Origin: Bacteroidales bacterium
GTDB taxonomy: Bacteria > Bacteroidota > Bacteroidia > Bacteroidales > UBA932
Assembly: GCA_017437755.1 (NCBI GenBank)
Contig: JAFRXI010000048.1
Coordinates: forward strand, 62,001 to 126,000
Length of the DNA stretch: 64,000 nt
Direction of reading: 5' to 3'
The notes under the pieces are model-generated. The model saw only the letters and a program-made list of their open reading frames with translations, was not told the DNA's origin and did not search any database. Shown piece after piece: positions 50,785 through 58,000 of this stretch. Each line of letters starts with the position of its first letter. Position 1 is the first letter of the stretch. The translations under genes and the position numbers were made by a program.

Positions 50785-50801
50785 ACTGACATTTTGTCAG
50801 T
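50785..50801. promoter_or_regulatory. Palindrome ACTGACATTTTGTCAGT upstream of clpB
   Basis: A perfect 7+3+7 inverted repeat (arms ACTGACA / TGTCAGT) between secG and clpB. It has the size and symmetry of a dimeric repressor operator. A short terminator for secG is the alternative, but no T-run follows. Confidence 0.55.
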
Positions 50802-50828
50802 CCGGGTCAAGAGGAATATTATTTGACG

Positions 50829-50862
50829 GTTACCGTTTGTCCCCCGCAGGGCAAACGGTAAC
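50829..50862 (+). promoter_or_regulatory. 5' hairpin (GTTACCGTTTG / CAAACGGTAAC) before clpB
   Basis: An 11-bp perfect stem around a 12-nt loop, ending 40 nt before the clpB ATG. A stem this long in a chaperone leader could act in control by temperature or as part of an operator. Confidence 0.45.
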
Positions 50863-50902
50863 TTCGTTTGTATGGTCCGGAGGACAAAAAGGAGTAAGTG
50901 AA

Positions 50903-53077
50903 ATGGCAAACAGCAATACAGATTTTCTTTCGAGGTTTGCGATAAACCTCAACGAACAGGCCTCCAAGGGCAAACTCGATCCGGTCATCGGCCGCGACGA
51001 CGAAATCCGCCGCGTCCTGCAGATCCTTTCCCGAAGGACCAAGAACAACCCCATCCTGGTGGGAGAGCCGGGTGTGGGAAAGACGGCCATCTCGGAAGGG
51101 ATAGCCCAGAAAATAGTCAACGGAGCGGTCCCTGAAAACCTCAAGGACAAGACCGTGTATTCCCTGGACATGGGAGCCCTCATCGCCGGGGCAAAGTACC
51201 AGGGCGAATTCGAGGAAAGGCTCAAGGGAGTGGTGAAGGAAGTGGTTGAGAGCGCCGGGCAGATAATCCTGTTCATCGACGAAATCCACACCCTGGTGGG
51301 CGCGGGGCGCACTTCCGGGGCGATGGACGCATCCAACATCCTCAAGCCGGCCCTTGCCCGCGGCGAGCTCCGCACCATCGGTTCCACGACCCTGGACGAA
51401 TACCAGAAGTACTTCGAGACCGACAAGGCACTGGAGCGCCGTTTCCAGATGGTCACCATCGACGAGCCATCGCCCGCCGAGTCCATCTCCATACTGAGGG
51501 GCCTCAAGGAGAAATACGAGAACCACCACAAGGTCCGCATCGAGGACGACGCCCTGATTGCCGCGGTGAACCTGTCGCACAGGTACATAACCAGCCGTTT
51601 CCTCCCCGACAAGGCCATAGACCTGGTGGACGAGGCTGCGTCCAAGCTCCGTCTTGAGATGAATTCCGTCCCGGAGCCCATCGACGACCTCAACAGCCGC
51701 ATCCGCCAGCTTGAGATAGAGAAGGAGGCCATCAAGCGGGAAGGCGTGTCGCTGAAGATGGAAAAGATTGATTCTGAGCTTTCCGAACTCCGTGAAAAGA
51801 GGGAGGTGCTCATGAAGAAATGGAACGACGAGAAGCAGGTCCTTTCCGAACTGCAGGAAGCCAGACAGCAGATCGACGACTGCCGCATCCAGGCCCAGGC
51901 CGCCGAACGAAGCGGCGATTACGGCAGGGTGGCGGAACTCCGCTACGGACGCATCGCCCAGCTCCAGAAGAGGATAGAGGAGCTTTCGGCCAGGCAGGCC
52001 GCCGTCAAGGACCCCATCATAACCGAGGCCGTAACCCCCGAGGACATAGCCGAGGTGGTGGCAAAATGGACCGGCATCCCCGTTAAGAAAATGCTGGAGA
52101 GCGAGAAGGAGAAACTCCTCAGGATGGAGGACGAACTGCACCGCCGGGTGGTTGGACAGGAAGAGGCCATCAAGGCCGTATCCGATGCCGTAAGGCGCTC
52201 GCGTGCAGGTCTTTCCAATGAGAATAGGCCCATCGGGTCGTTCCTCTTCATGGGAACCACCGGCGTGGGTAAGACCGAACTCGCCAAGGCCCTGGCGGAG
52301 TTCCTATTCAACGACGAGAACATGATGACCCGTATCGACATGAGCGAATACCAGGAGCGGCATACGGTAAGCCGCCTGGTGGGCGCCCCTCCGGGATACG
52401 TGGGCTACGACGAGGGCGGCCAGCTCACCGAGGCAGTAAGGCGCAAACCATATTCGGTGGTCCTTCTGGACGAGATCGAGAAGGCCCATCCCGACGTGTT
52501 CAACGTACTGCTGCAAGTACTTGACGACGGGCGTCTTACCGACAACAAGGGCCGTACTGTGGACTTCAAGAACACCATACTGATAATGACCTCCAACGCC
52601 GGCTCGGATATCATCCAGGCCTGCATGGAGAGGCTCCCTGAAATCCCGGAGAACGACCCGGTGAGCCATGCCTCGGCGATAGCCGAAAGGCGACGCCTGC
52701 TGGAAGACTGCCGGAAAAAGGTCCTGGAGACGCTCAAGATGACCGTCCGGCCGGAATTCCTGAACAGGATCGACGAGATAATCATGTTCGACCCGCTCAC
52801 CCGCTCCGACATCCGTGAGATCCTCCACATCCAGATGAAGCAGCTCCAGGACTCGCTGGAGACGAACGGCGTGTCCATCTCCTTCAGCAAGGCCTTCGAG
52901 GACTATATGGTGTCGGCCGGCTACGACCCCTCGTACGGAGCCCGGCCGGTCAAGAGGATAATGCAGCGCGACCTGGTGAACCAGCTGGCCAAGGCCGTCC
53001 TGGACGGCACCGTAAAGACCGGCTCCGGCATCCTGGTGGACGCCGCAGGAGGTAAGGTGGTGTTGAAAAATGCATAA
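50903..53077 (+). CDS. clpB: ClpB disaggregase lacking the N-terminal domain
   Basis: A 724-residue AAA+ protein. It begins at the first AAA module, with no ~145-residue Clp_N repeat domain. D1 Walker A is GEPGVGKT (about residues 54-61), D1 Walker [10 protein letters not shown], and the coiled M-domain (about 260-390) is long, as in ClpB rather than ClpC or ClpA. D2 Walker A is GTTGVGKT (about 451-458), followed by [13 protein letters not shown] and [17 protein letters not shown]. The late part with [18 protein letters not shown] matches ClpB. No ClpP-docking loop is seen. The start ATG at 50903 has a strong AAAAGGAG site. SecG lies directly upstream, so the domain is not encoded in a split gene. 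Confidence 0.9.
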   Translation: MANSNTDFLSRFAINLNEQASKGKLDPVIGRDDEIRRVLQILSRRTKNNPILVGEPGVGKTAISEGIAQKIVNGAVPENLKDKTVYSLDMGALIAGAKYQGEFEERLKGVVKEVVESAGQIILFIDEIHTLVGAGRTSGAMDASNILKPALARGELRTIGSTTLDEYQKYFETDKALERRFQMVTIDEPSPAESISILRGLKEKYENHHKVRIEDDALIAAVNLSHRYITSRFLPDKAIDLVDEAASKLRLEMNSVPEPIDDLNSRIRQLEIEKEAIKREGVSLKMEKIDSELSELREKREVLMKKWNDEKQVLSELQEARQQIDDCRIQAQAAERSGDYGRVAELRYGRIAQLQKRIEELSARQAAVKDPIITEAVTPEDIAEVVAKWTGIPVKKMLESEKEKLLRMEDELHRRVVGQEEAIKAVSDAVRRSRAGLSNENRPIGSFLFMGTTGVGKTELAKALAEFLFNDENMMTRIDMSEYQERHTVSRLVGAPPGYVGYDEGGQLTEAVRRKPYSVVLLDEIEKAHPDVFNVLLQVLDDGRLTDNKGRTVDFKNTILIMTSNAGSDIIQACMERLPEIPENDPVSHASAIAERRRLLEDCRKKVLETLKMTVRPEFLNRIDEIIMFDPLTRSDIREILHIQMKQLQDSLETNGVSISFSKAFEDYMVSAGYDPSYGARPVKRIMQRDLVNQLAKAVLDGTVKTGSGILVDAAGGKVVLKNA

Positions 53078-53079
53078 AT

Positions 53080-53199
53080 AATAACCTGTCTCCGTTCTCA
53101 GACTACGGACCTTCGGTCCTATCCCTCCCAGCCTGCGGCTGGGCCCCTCCCTTTAACGCAGCGAGGGTGCTAACGGTCTGAGAACGGAGACAGGTTATT
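53080..53199. repeat. Inverted-repeat element A (MITE-like, 120 bp, perfect 24-bp terminal repeats)
   Basis: Terminal inverted repeats at 53080-53103 and 53176-53199 pair base for base over 24 bp. Inside are hairpins GGACC-TTC-GGTCC and CCCAGCC-TGC-GGCTGGG. The core matches element B at 26503-26620 in opposite orientation. It fills the gap from the clpB stop to the proC promoter and may also terminate clpB. Confidence 0.8.
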
Positions 53200-53250
53200 T
53201 TCCGAACCATTATCCGGTAAATTAAATTTTTTATTTTCATCGGTTTGCAG

Positions 53251-53258
53251 TATTTTTG
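53251..53258 (+). promoter_or_regulatory. Candidate -7 element for proC-proBA
   Basis: TATTTTTG matches TAnnTTTG, 21 nt before the proC ATG at 53280. Confidence 0.5.
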
Positions 53259-53279
53259 TGACAGAACACAAACCGTACG

Positions 53280-54041
53280 ATGAAAATAGCGATGATAGGC
53301 GCCGGCGCCATGGGCGGAGCCCTGGCGGACGGATTCCTGGCGGGAGGCGTGGTCCCGCCCTGCAACTTATTGGTATCGGACCCTTCCGAGGCGGTCAGAA
53401 ACCGGTTTTCCGGTAAGGGAGCCGTCGTCCTTCCGTCGGAAGAAGCGGCCGCAGATGCCGACATTGTCTTTGTGGTGGTAAAGCCATACCTTACCGCCGG
53501 AGTCCTCACCTCCATCCGTCCCGTACTCACACCGGCAAAGACCGTGGTGGTGGTCGCGGCAGGGGTCTCATCCAAGACGGTGAGGGAGACTCTGGGTGAA
53601 GATATCCCCTTTGCCCTCGCAATACCCAACATCGCTGCCGCGTGCCGGGAAAGCGTCACATTCCTGGTCCCCTTCATGGAGGACTGCACCGCCCTTAAAG
53701 CCGTCTTTGACGCTGTTGGTGCCACTTTCGTGGTTCCGGAAAACCTTCTTCCCGCCGGCACCACCCTCGCCTCCTGCGGAATCGCCTACGCAATGCGGTA
53801 CATCCGCGCGGCATCGGAGGGAGGAGTGGAGATAGGGTTCCGCGCCAACGAGGCCAAAGATATTGTCCTTCAAACACTTAAGGGAGCCGTGACCCTTCTT
53901 CGGCAAGAGGGGATCCACCCTGAGGAGGCAATCGACAGGGTCACCACCCCGGGAGGAGTTACCATCAAGGGGCTGAATGCCATGGAGGACGCCGGTTTCA
54001 CCGCCTCGGTAATCCGGGGAATAAAGGCCGGAATGAAATGA
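53280..54041 (+). CDS. proC: Pyrroline-5-carboxylate reductase
   Basis: A 253-residue enzyme reducing pyrroline-5-carboxylate to proline. It has an NAD(P) dinucleotide motif at the start (IAMIGAGAMGGALADGF), the substrate and dimer region with VVVVAAGVSSKTVRE, and a C-terminal signature VTTPGGVTIKGLNAMEDAGF. It overlaps the fused proB-proA gene by 4 nt (ATGA), so all three steps from glutamate lie in two coupled genes. Confidence 0.95.
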   Translation: MKIAMIGAGAMGGALADGFLAGGVVPPCNLLVSDPSEAVRNRFSGKGAVVLPSEEAAADADIVFVVVKPYLTAGVLTSIRPVLTPAKTVVVVAAGVSSKTVRETLGEDIPFALAIPNIAAACRESVTFLVPFMEDCTALKAVFDAVGATFVVPENLLPAGTTLASCGIAYAMRYIRAASEGGVEIGFRANEAKDIVLQTLKGAVTLLRQEGIHPEEAIDRVTTPGGVTIKGLNAMEDAGFTASVIRGIKAGMK

Positions 54042-56107
54042 AACGAGTAGTGATAAAGGTGGGCAGCAACGTCCTCACCAGGGAAGACGGCAAGCTGGAC
54101 ATCACCCGTATATCGTCTATAACGGACCAGATCGCGGCCCTCAGGGCATCGGGATGCGAGGTTATCCTGGTGACGAGCGGTGCCGTGGCAAGCGGCCGCG
54201 GCGAGTTGAAAGTAGGTGCCGGACTTGACGGCGTGGAGCAGCGTCAGCTGTTTTCTGCCGTGGGCCAGGTCAAGCTGGTAAACCTTTACTACGACCTTTT
54301 CCGCGAGTTCCATATTCATGTGGGCCAGGTACTTACCACCAAGGAGAACTTCCTTTCCAAGGAGGCCTACGAGAATCAGCGTTCCTGCATGGAGGTCATG
54401 CTCCGGAGCGGAGTCCTGCCCATAGTCAACGAGAACGACACGGTGAGCATCACCGAGCTGATGTTCACCGACAACGACGAGCTCTCCGGCCTTATCGCCG
54501 GTATGCTGCACGCCGATACCCTGGTACTCCTTACCGACGTGGACGGTCTCTACGACGGTGATCCCTCCATTCCGGGATCTTCCCTGATCCGGGTCGTCAC
54601 CCCGGAGATGGACCCGGCAAGCTTTGTCTCGGAAGTAAAGAGTTCCAACGGAAGGGGAGGCATGGTGTCCAAATGCCGGACCGGCAAGAAGATAGCATCG
54701 GAGGGGATAAGGGTGATAATCGCCAGGGGGACAAGGGACAACGTACTCACGGACATCCTGCTTGGAAACGCCGACATCCCCCATACCGAATTTCCCCCCG
54801 TAATCGGCGGAATAGTCCTTGACGAACCGGAAACAATTGACAATAAGGATATTGAAAAAACAAAGGCGGCCTCCGGAAGGGTGGCGGCACTCTCCGATGC
54901 CCAGAGGTGCGACCTCCTCCTGGACATTGCCGCAAGCATTGAAAGGGAAACCCCGGCCCTGCTCGAGGCCAATATGGAGGACCTCTGCAGGATGGATTCC
55001 CGGAACCCGCTTTACGACCGCCTGAAACTCACTCCGGAACGCCTCTCCGGCATTGCCTCAGACATGAGGAAAGTAGCTTCGCTTCCCTCGCCCCTTGGCC
55101 GGACCCTTTTGGAAAGGGTGCTTCCCAACGGACTGGAACTCAAGAGGATAAGTGTCCCCTTCGGGGTTATAGGGGTAATCTACGAAGCCCGTCCCAACGT
55201 CACCTTCGATGTGGTTTCCCTTTGCATAAAAAGCGGTAACGCCTGCGTTCTCAAGGGCGGAAAGGATGCCGACAATTCCAACCGCGCGGCCATAAACCTG
55301 ATTGGGGAAGCCCTGAAGCGGCACGGTGTCCCCAGGGAGGCCGCCACCCTTCTGCCTTCGACGCACGAGGCCGCATCCAGGCTGCTGGGTGCGGTGGACC
55401 TGGTGGACGTATGCATCCCCCGCGGAGGAAGGAAACTCATAAACTATGTCCGTGACAATGCAAAGGTACCGGTTATAGAGACAGGCGTCGGGGTGGTGAA
55501 CACCTACTTCGATGCTGCCGGAGACCTGATGAAGGGTATCCGGATCGTCCAGAACGCCAAGACCCGGAGGGTAAGCGTCTGCAACGCCCTTGACTGCCTG
55601 ATAATCCACCGCTCCAGGCTTTCCGACCTCCCCGCCCTGGCAGCCCCGCTTGCCGGGAAGGAAGTCCCCGGACTTAAGACAACTGCCTGTCCCGTAACCA
55701 TTTACGCCGACGATGAGGCTTACCGTGCCCTTGATGGAAAGTATCCTGCAGAATATCTTTTCCATGCAAAGGACGAGCACTTCGGGACCGAATTCATGGA
55801 TTACATCCTGGCGGTCAAGACCGTCGGCTCGCTCGACGAGGCCCTCTCGCATATAGCCCGCTTCGGCTCCGGCCACAGCGAGGCCATCGTAACGGAGGAT
55901 CCCCAGGCGGCAGAAAGGTTCCGCAACGAGGTGGACGCGGCCTGCGTATACGTCAACGCCCCCACATCGTTCACCGATGGCGGTGAGTTCGGCATGGGAG
56001 CGGAAATCGGGATCAGCACCCAGAAACTCGGGCCCCGCGGTCCAATGGCCCTCGAGGAACTCACCACCTACAAGTGGCTCATCCACGGCGAGGGCCAGGT
56101 GCGGTAG
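54038..56107 (+). CDS. proBA: Fused glutamate 5-kinase and gamma-glutamyl phosphate reductase (P5C synthase)
   Basis: A 689-residue bifunctional enzyme. Residues about 1-260 are ProB: VIKVGSNVLTRE, the nucleotide region EVILVTSGAVASGRGE, VNENDTVSITELMF, and TDVDGLYDGDPS. There is no PUA domain. After a linker (about 262-290), residues about 290-689 are ProA: VIYEARPNVTFDVVSLC, GGKDADNSN, PRGGRKLIN, and the catalytic cysteine 515 in RRVSVCNALD, with the C-terminal GPRGPMALEELTTYKW. The reading frame runs through without a break. Free-standing ProB and ProA are the usual bacterial form; this architecture resembles eukaryotic P5CS. Confidence 0.94.
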   Translation: MKRVVIKVGSNVLTREDGKLDITRISSITDQIAALRASGCEVILVTSGAVASGRGELKVGAGLDGVEQRQLFSAVGQVKLVNLYYDLFREFHIHVGQVLTTKENFLSKEAYENQRSCMEVMLRSGVLPIVNENDTVSITELMFTDNDELSGLIAGMLHADTLVLLTDVDGLYDGDPSIPGSSLIRVVTPEMDPASFVSEVKSSNGRGGMVSKCRTGKKIASEGIRVIIARGTRDNVLTDILLGNADIPHTEFPPVIGGIVLDEPETIDNKDIEKTKAASGRVAALSDAQRCDLLLDIAASIERETPALLEANMEDLCRMDSRNPLYDRLKLTPERLSGIASDMRKVASLPSPLGRTLLERVLPNGLELKRISVPFGVIGVIYEARPNVTFDVVSLCIKSGNACVLKGGKDADNSNRAAINLIGEALKRHGVPREAATLLPSTHEAASRLLGAVDLVDVCIPRGGRKLINYVRDNAKVPVIETGVGVVNTYFDAAGDLMKGIRIVQNAKTRRVSVCNALDCLIIHRSRLSDLPALAAPLAGKEVPGLKTTACPVTIYADDEAYRALDGKYPAEYLFHAKDEHFGTEFMDYILAVKTVGSLDEALSHIARFGSGHSEAIVTEDPQAAERFRNEVDAACVYVNAPTSFTDGGEFGMGAEIGISTQKLGPRGPMALEELTTYKWLIHGEGQVR

Positions 56108-56176
56108 CTATCGGGACGTCCTGAGGACCAGGCGGGAAGGGCGGAGGCCTGGTGCCCGGACCTTGAGCACGATGCG
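56108..56176 (-). pseudogene. Remnant of a GH2-type 3' end
   Basis: The minus strand here encodes a tail (GRIVLKVRAPGLRPSRLVLRTSR then stop region) that resembles the C-terminus of the GH2 gene at 58001-60475 (GRIVLTVRSRGLRRSRLVLRSSL). Only ~23 codons survive. It reads as a leftover from a duplication or deletion; no start or upstream gene is present. Confidence 0.5.
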
Positions 56177-56425
56177 GCCACCACCATCACCGGGTCCGAG
56201 ACCCTGCCTTACAACACCTTCCTTTCCGCCTACGTAAAGCTCATGCAGATGATAAAGGTCCGGTATCCTTCGGCCAAGGTTGTCTGCATCATAGGGGACT
56301 GGATCTCCGCCGGGATGCAGAAGACAATACAGAAGGTGGCCGACCATTACGGGGCCCGCACCGTGGACTTCCTCTCTGTCAACGGCTTCAAGGACACTGA
56401 ATACTTGTGGCGGATAATCGCTTGA
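56150..56425 (+). pseudogene. Remnant of an SGNH/GDSL-like hydrolase
   Basis: The frame encodes about 90 residues, from EAWCPDLEHDAATTITG through ETLPYNTFLSAYVKLM and VRYPSAKVVCIIGDWISAG to VDFLSVNGFKDTEYLWRIIA. It resembles the C-terminal half of secreted SGNH hydrolases, but the GDS block-I start, the signal peptide and the DxxH end are missing. It overlaps the GH2 remnant at its left end. Not likely to be functional. Confidence 0.45.
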
Positions 56426-56443
56426 CACACAGGAATTTAACGT

Positions 56444-56476
56444 TTTTCGGGGTGGTGTTTCGTCCCACCCCGAAAA
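56444..56476. terminator. Bidirectional terminator-like hairpin
   Basis: A perfect 12-bp stem, TTTTCGGGGTGG / CCACCCCGAAAA, with terminal A/T runs on both sides, downstream of the decayed hydrolase. Confidence 0.7.
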
Positions 56477-56552
56477 TGACCAAAATGCTGTGACACCGAT
56501 ACTTACGCGCCACGCCGGTTTGAATGATTCCGCTCCAGGGGGCTACTGCGGG

Positions 56553-56675
56553 CTATTTCTTCCCGGGAACGGAATAAGGGCTCCCGGCCTCCTGCGACAG
56601 GGTCTCCTGGGACATGGCCGTCAGAGGCAGGAGCAGGGCCAGGGCTGAAAGAAGGAAGAATATACGGATTTTCAT
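56553..56675 (-). CDS. Small ORF (40 aa) with signal-peptide-like N-terminus
   Basis: The ATG at 56675 gives MKIRIFFLLSALALLLPLTA, then a short mature part (ETLSQEAGSPYSVPGKK). It could be a real secreted peptide or the surviving 5' end of the deleted hydrolase gene next to it. It sits 27 nt after the FISUMP lipoprotein stop. Confidence 0.4.
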   Translation of the reverse strand: MKIRIFFLLSALALLLPLTAMSQETLSQEAGSPYSVPGKK

Positions 56676-56702
56676 TTTTGTTGATCCGGAATCATATGGT
56701 TA

Positions 56703-57890
56703 TCAGTCACTTACCGGACGTACGGGAAGACCGTAAAATCTGCGGTTCGACAGCTTGAGAAAAGCTGTCGAACTGTTTAAAGCCAGATGGAATGCAAAAC
56801 TTGTGTAAAATGGTTCATCGAGACTGGATGACCATACCCACGCAACCTCATCATAATGATAAAGGTTTTTGTTATATGCACAATATCCTGCGGCAGGAAA
56901 GGATATGGATTTGTTGGTATAACCCGGAACCTTGCTTGTGGCCTCGTAAAGCAGAGGACCTGTGCCTACCATGGTCTGGAAAAAAGTACAATTGTCCAAC
57001 AACTCCTGGATCTCTTCTGCAGTTGGCATGCGCCAATTTTCCTTCCACTTGACCGAAGCCACGTCATGGTCGGCAGGGAGCACCTTGGGATTGTCTTTAT
57101 AAGTATAATGATTCTCATCAAAGTACTCATTGTTCTGCGGTGACTTTGTCTCGGTCTCGCCCCAGCCATAATACTCCCCTGGGTCCGACGGTTTGGACGC
57201 ACCAACGTTATTTGTGGCCCAGTAAACGCTGAGGCCAAGGTCCACGGCGCCTTCAGGGCAAGGATTGACCACCTTGATATCGCGGGAGACCGTCATTCCC
57301 CCATCGTCGGTAGTGACCGTGATGGTGGTGCTTCCCCGCTTCTTACCCGTGACGACCCCGTTTTTCACCGTGGCCACCTCCGGGTCCTTGCTTTGCCAGT
57401 CAAGTTTCTGGTTTGTAGCTCCTTCCGGTGTAATCACAGCCTTAAGTTCAACGGTCTTGCCGACAACCACCTTTACGGGATACTTGTCGATGGATACACC
57501 GGTAACTGCCAGATCCTCGGTGCGGAAACTCTTTATCTTGCCGCGGTATGTCTTGCCGTCGACTTCCGACATGGCCCTGTAATAGTACGTGGTGGCATAT
57601 TTCAGAGAGGAAACCATCCCGGAGAAAAACGATCCTTCAAGCGTTCCCGGAATCCTGATTTCCGTTCCGTCCTCCGGTATCTTGCTCTTTTCCGACACAA
57701 GGAAATATACCGTTGAAAGGACTTCGCCTTCCATAAGGGAGAGAGCCCCGTTCAGGGTTGCCGATCTTCCATCGAGCACGTAGTCTTTGGTTACGGCATG
57801 CAAATCTTCGTTTTCTTCCGACTTCTTGCAGGAAAGGACGGCCGATGCCGAAATCAGCACCGCCAGCGACAGGTAAAAAAGCTTTTTCAT
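56703..57890 (-). CDS. Lipoprotein with Ig-like (BIG2) and FISUMP domains
   Basis: A 395-residue lipoprotein (cysteine 21 in AVLSC). Residues about 30-125 are a fibronectin-like region, about 130-210 a BIG2 Ig-fold (SIDKYPVKVVVGKTVELKAV, GVVTGKKRGSTTITV), and about 213-395 a FISUMP (Fibrobacter succinogenes major paralogous) domain: VDLGLSVYWATNNVGAS, YYGWGETE, WRMPTAEEIQELLDN, YSSSLD-like WVWSSSLDE. Such proteins sit on the cell surface; exact role unknown. Confidence 0.85.
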   Translation of the reverse strand: MKKLFYLSLAVLISASAVLSCKKSEENEDLHAVTKDYVLDGRSATLNGALSLMEGEVLSTVYFLVSEKSKIPEDGTEIRIPGTLEGSFFSGMVSSLKYATTYYYRAMSEVDGKTYRGKIKSFRTEDLAVTGVSIDKYPVKVVVGKTVELKAVITPEGATNQKLDWQSKDPEVATVKNGVVTGKKRGSTTITVTTDDGGMTVSRDIKVVNPCPEGAVDLGLSVYWATNNVGASKPSDPGEYYGWGETETKSPQNNEYFDENHYTYKDNPKVLPADHDVASVKWKENWRMPTAEEIQELLDNCTFFQTMVGTGPLLYEATSKVPGYTNKSISFPAAGYCAYNKNLYHYDEVAWVWSSSLDEPFYTSFAFHLALNSSTAFLKLSNRRFYGLPVRPVSD

Positions 57891-57944
57891 ATCTTTATCC
57901 GTTAGCGGCTATAAATATAACGATTATTTCCAAAATACTGCGGG

Positions 57945-57992
57945 ATTCCCGGTCGGGGCCGGGAATGACGTAGGTCGGGGCCGGGAATGACG
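57945..57992. repeat. GC-rich palindrome with 20-bp tandem repeat
   Basis: Inverted repeat ATTCCCGG / CCGGGAAT (57945-57966), and a 20-bp direct repeat at 57951-57970 and 57973-57992 (start-to-start 22 bp). It resembles the palindrome at 8027-8053. It lies between the GH2 operon end and the FISUMP gene and may act as terminator. Confidence 0.65.
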
Positions 57993-58000
57993 GAGAAGGA

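Noticed and set aside
53080..53199. Insertion sequence
   Set aside because: Terminal repeats are present but there is no transposase; treated as a non-autonomous or REP-like element.
56108..56428. A 106-codon minus-strand ORF as an intact gene
   Set aside because: Only its last ~23 codons resemble anything (a GH2 end); the rest is antisense to the hydrolase remnant.
57951..57992. CRISPR array
   Set aside because: Two short tandem copies without spacer structure or cas genes.
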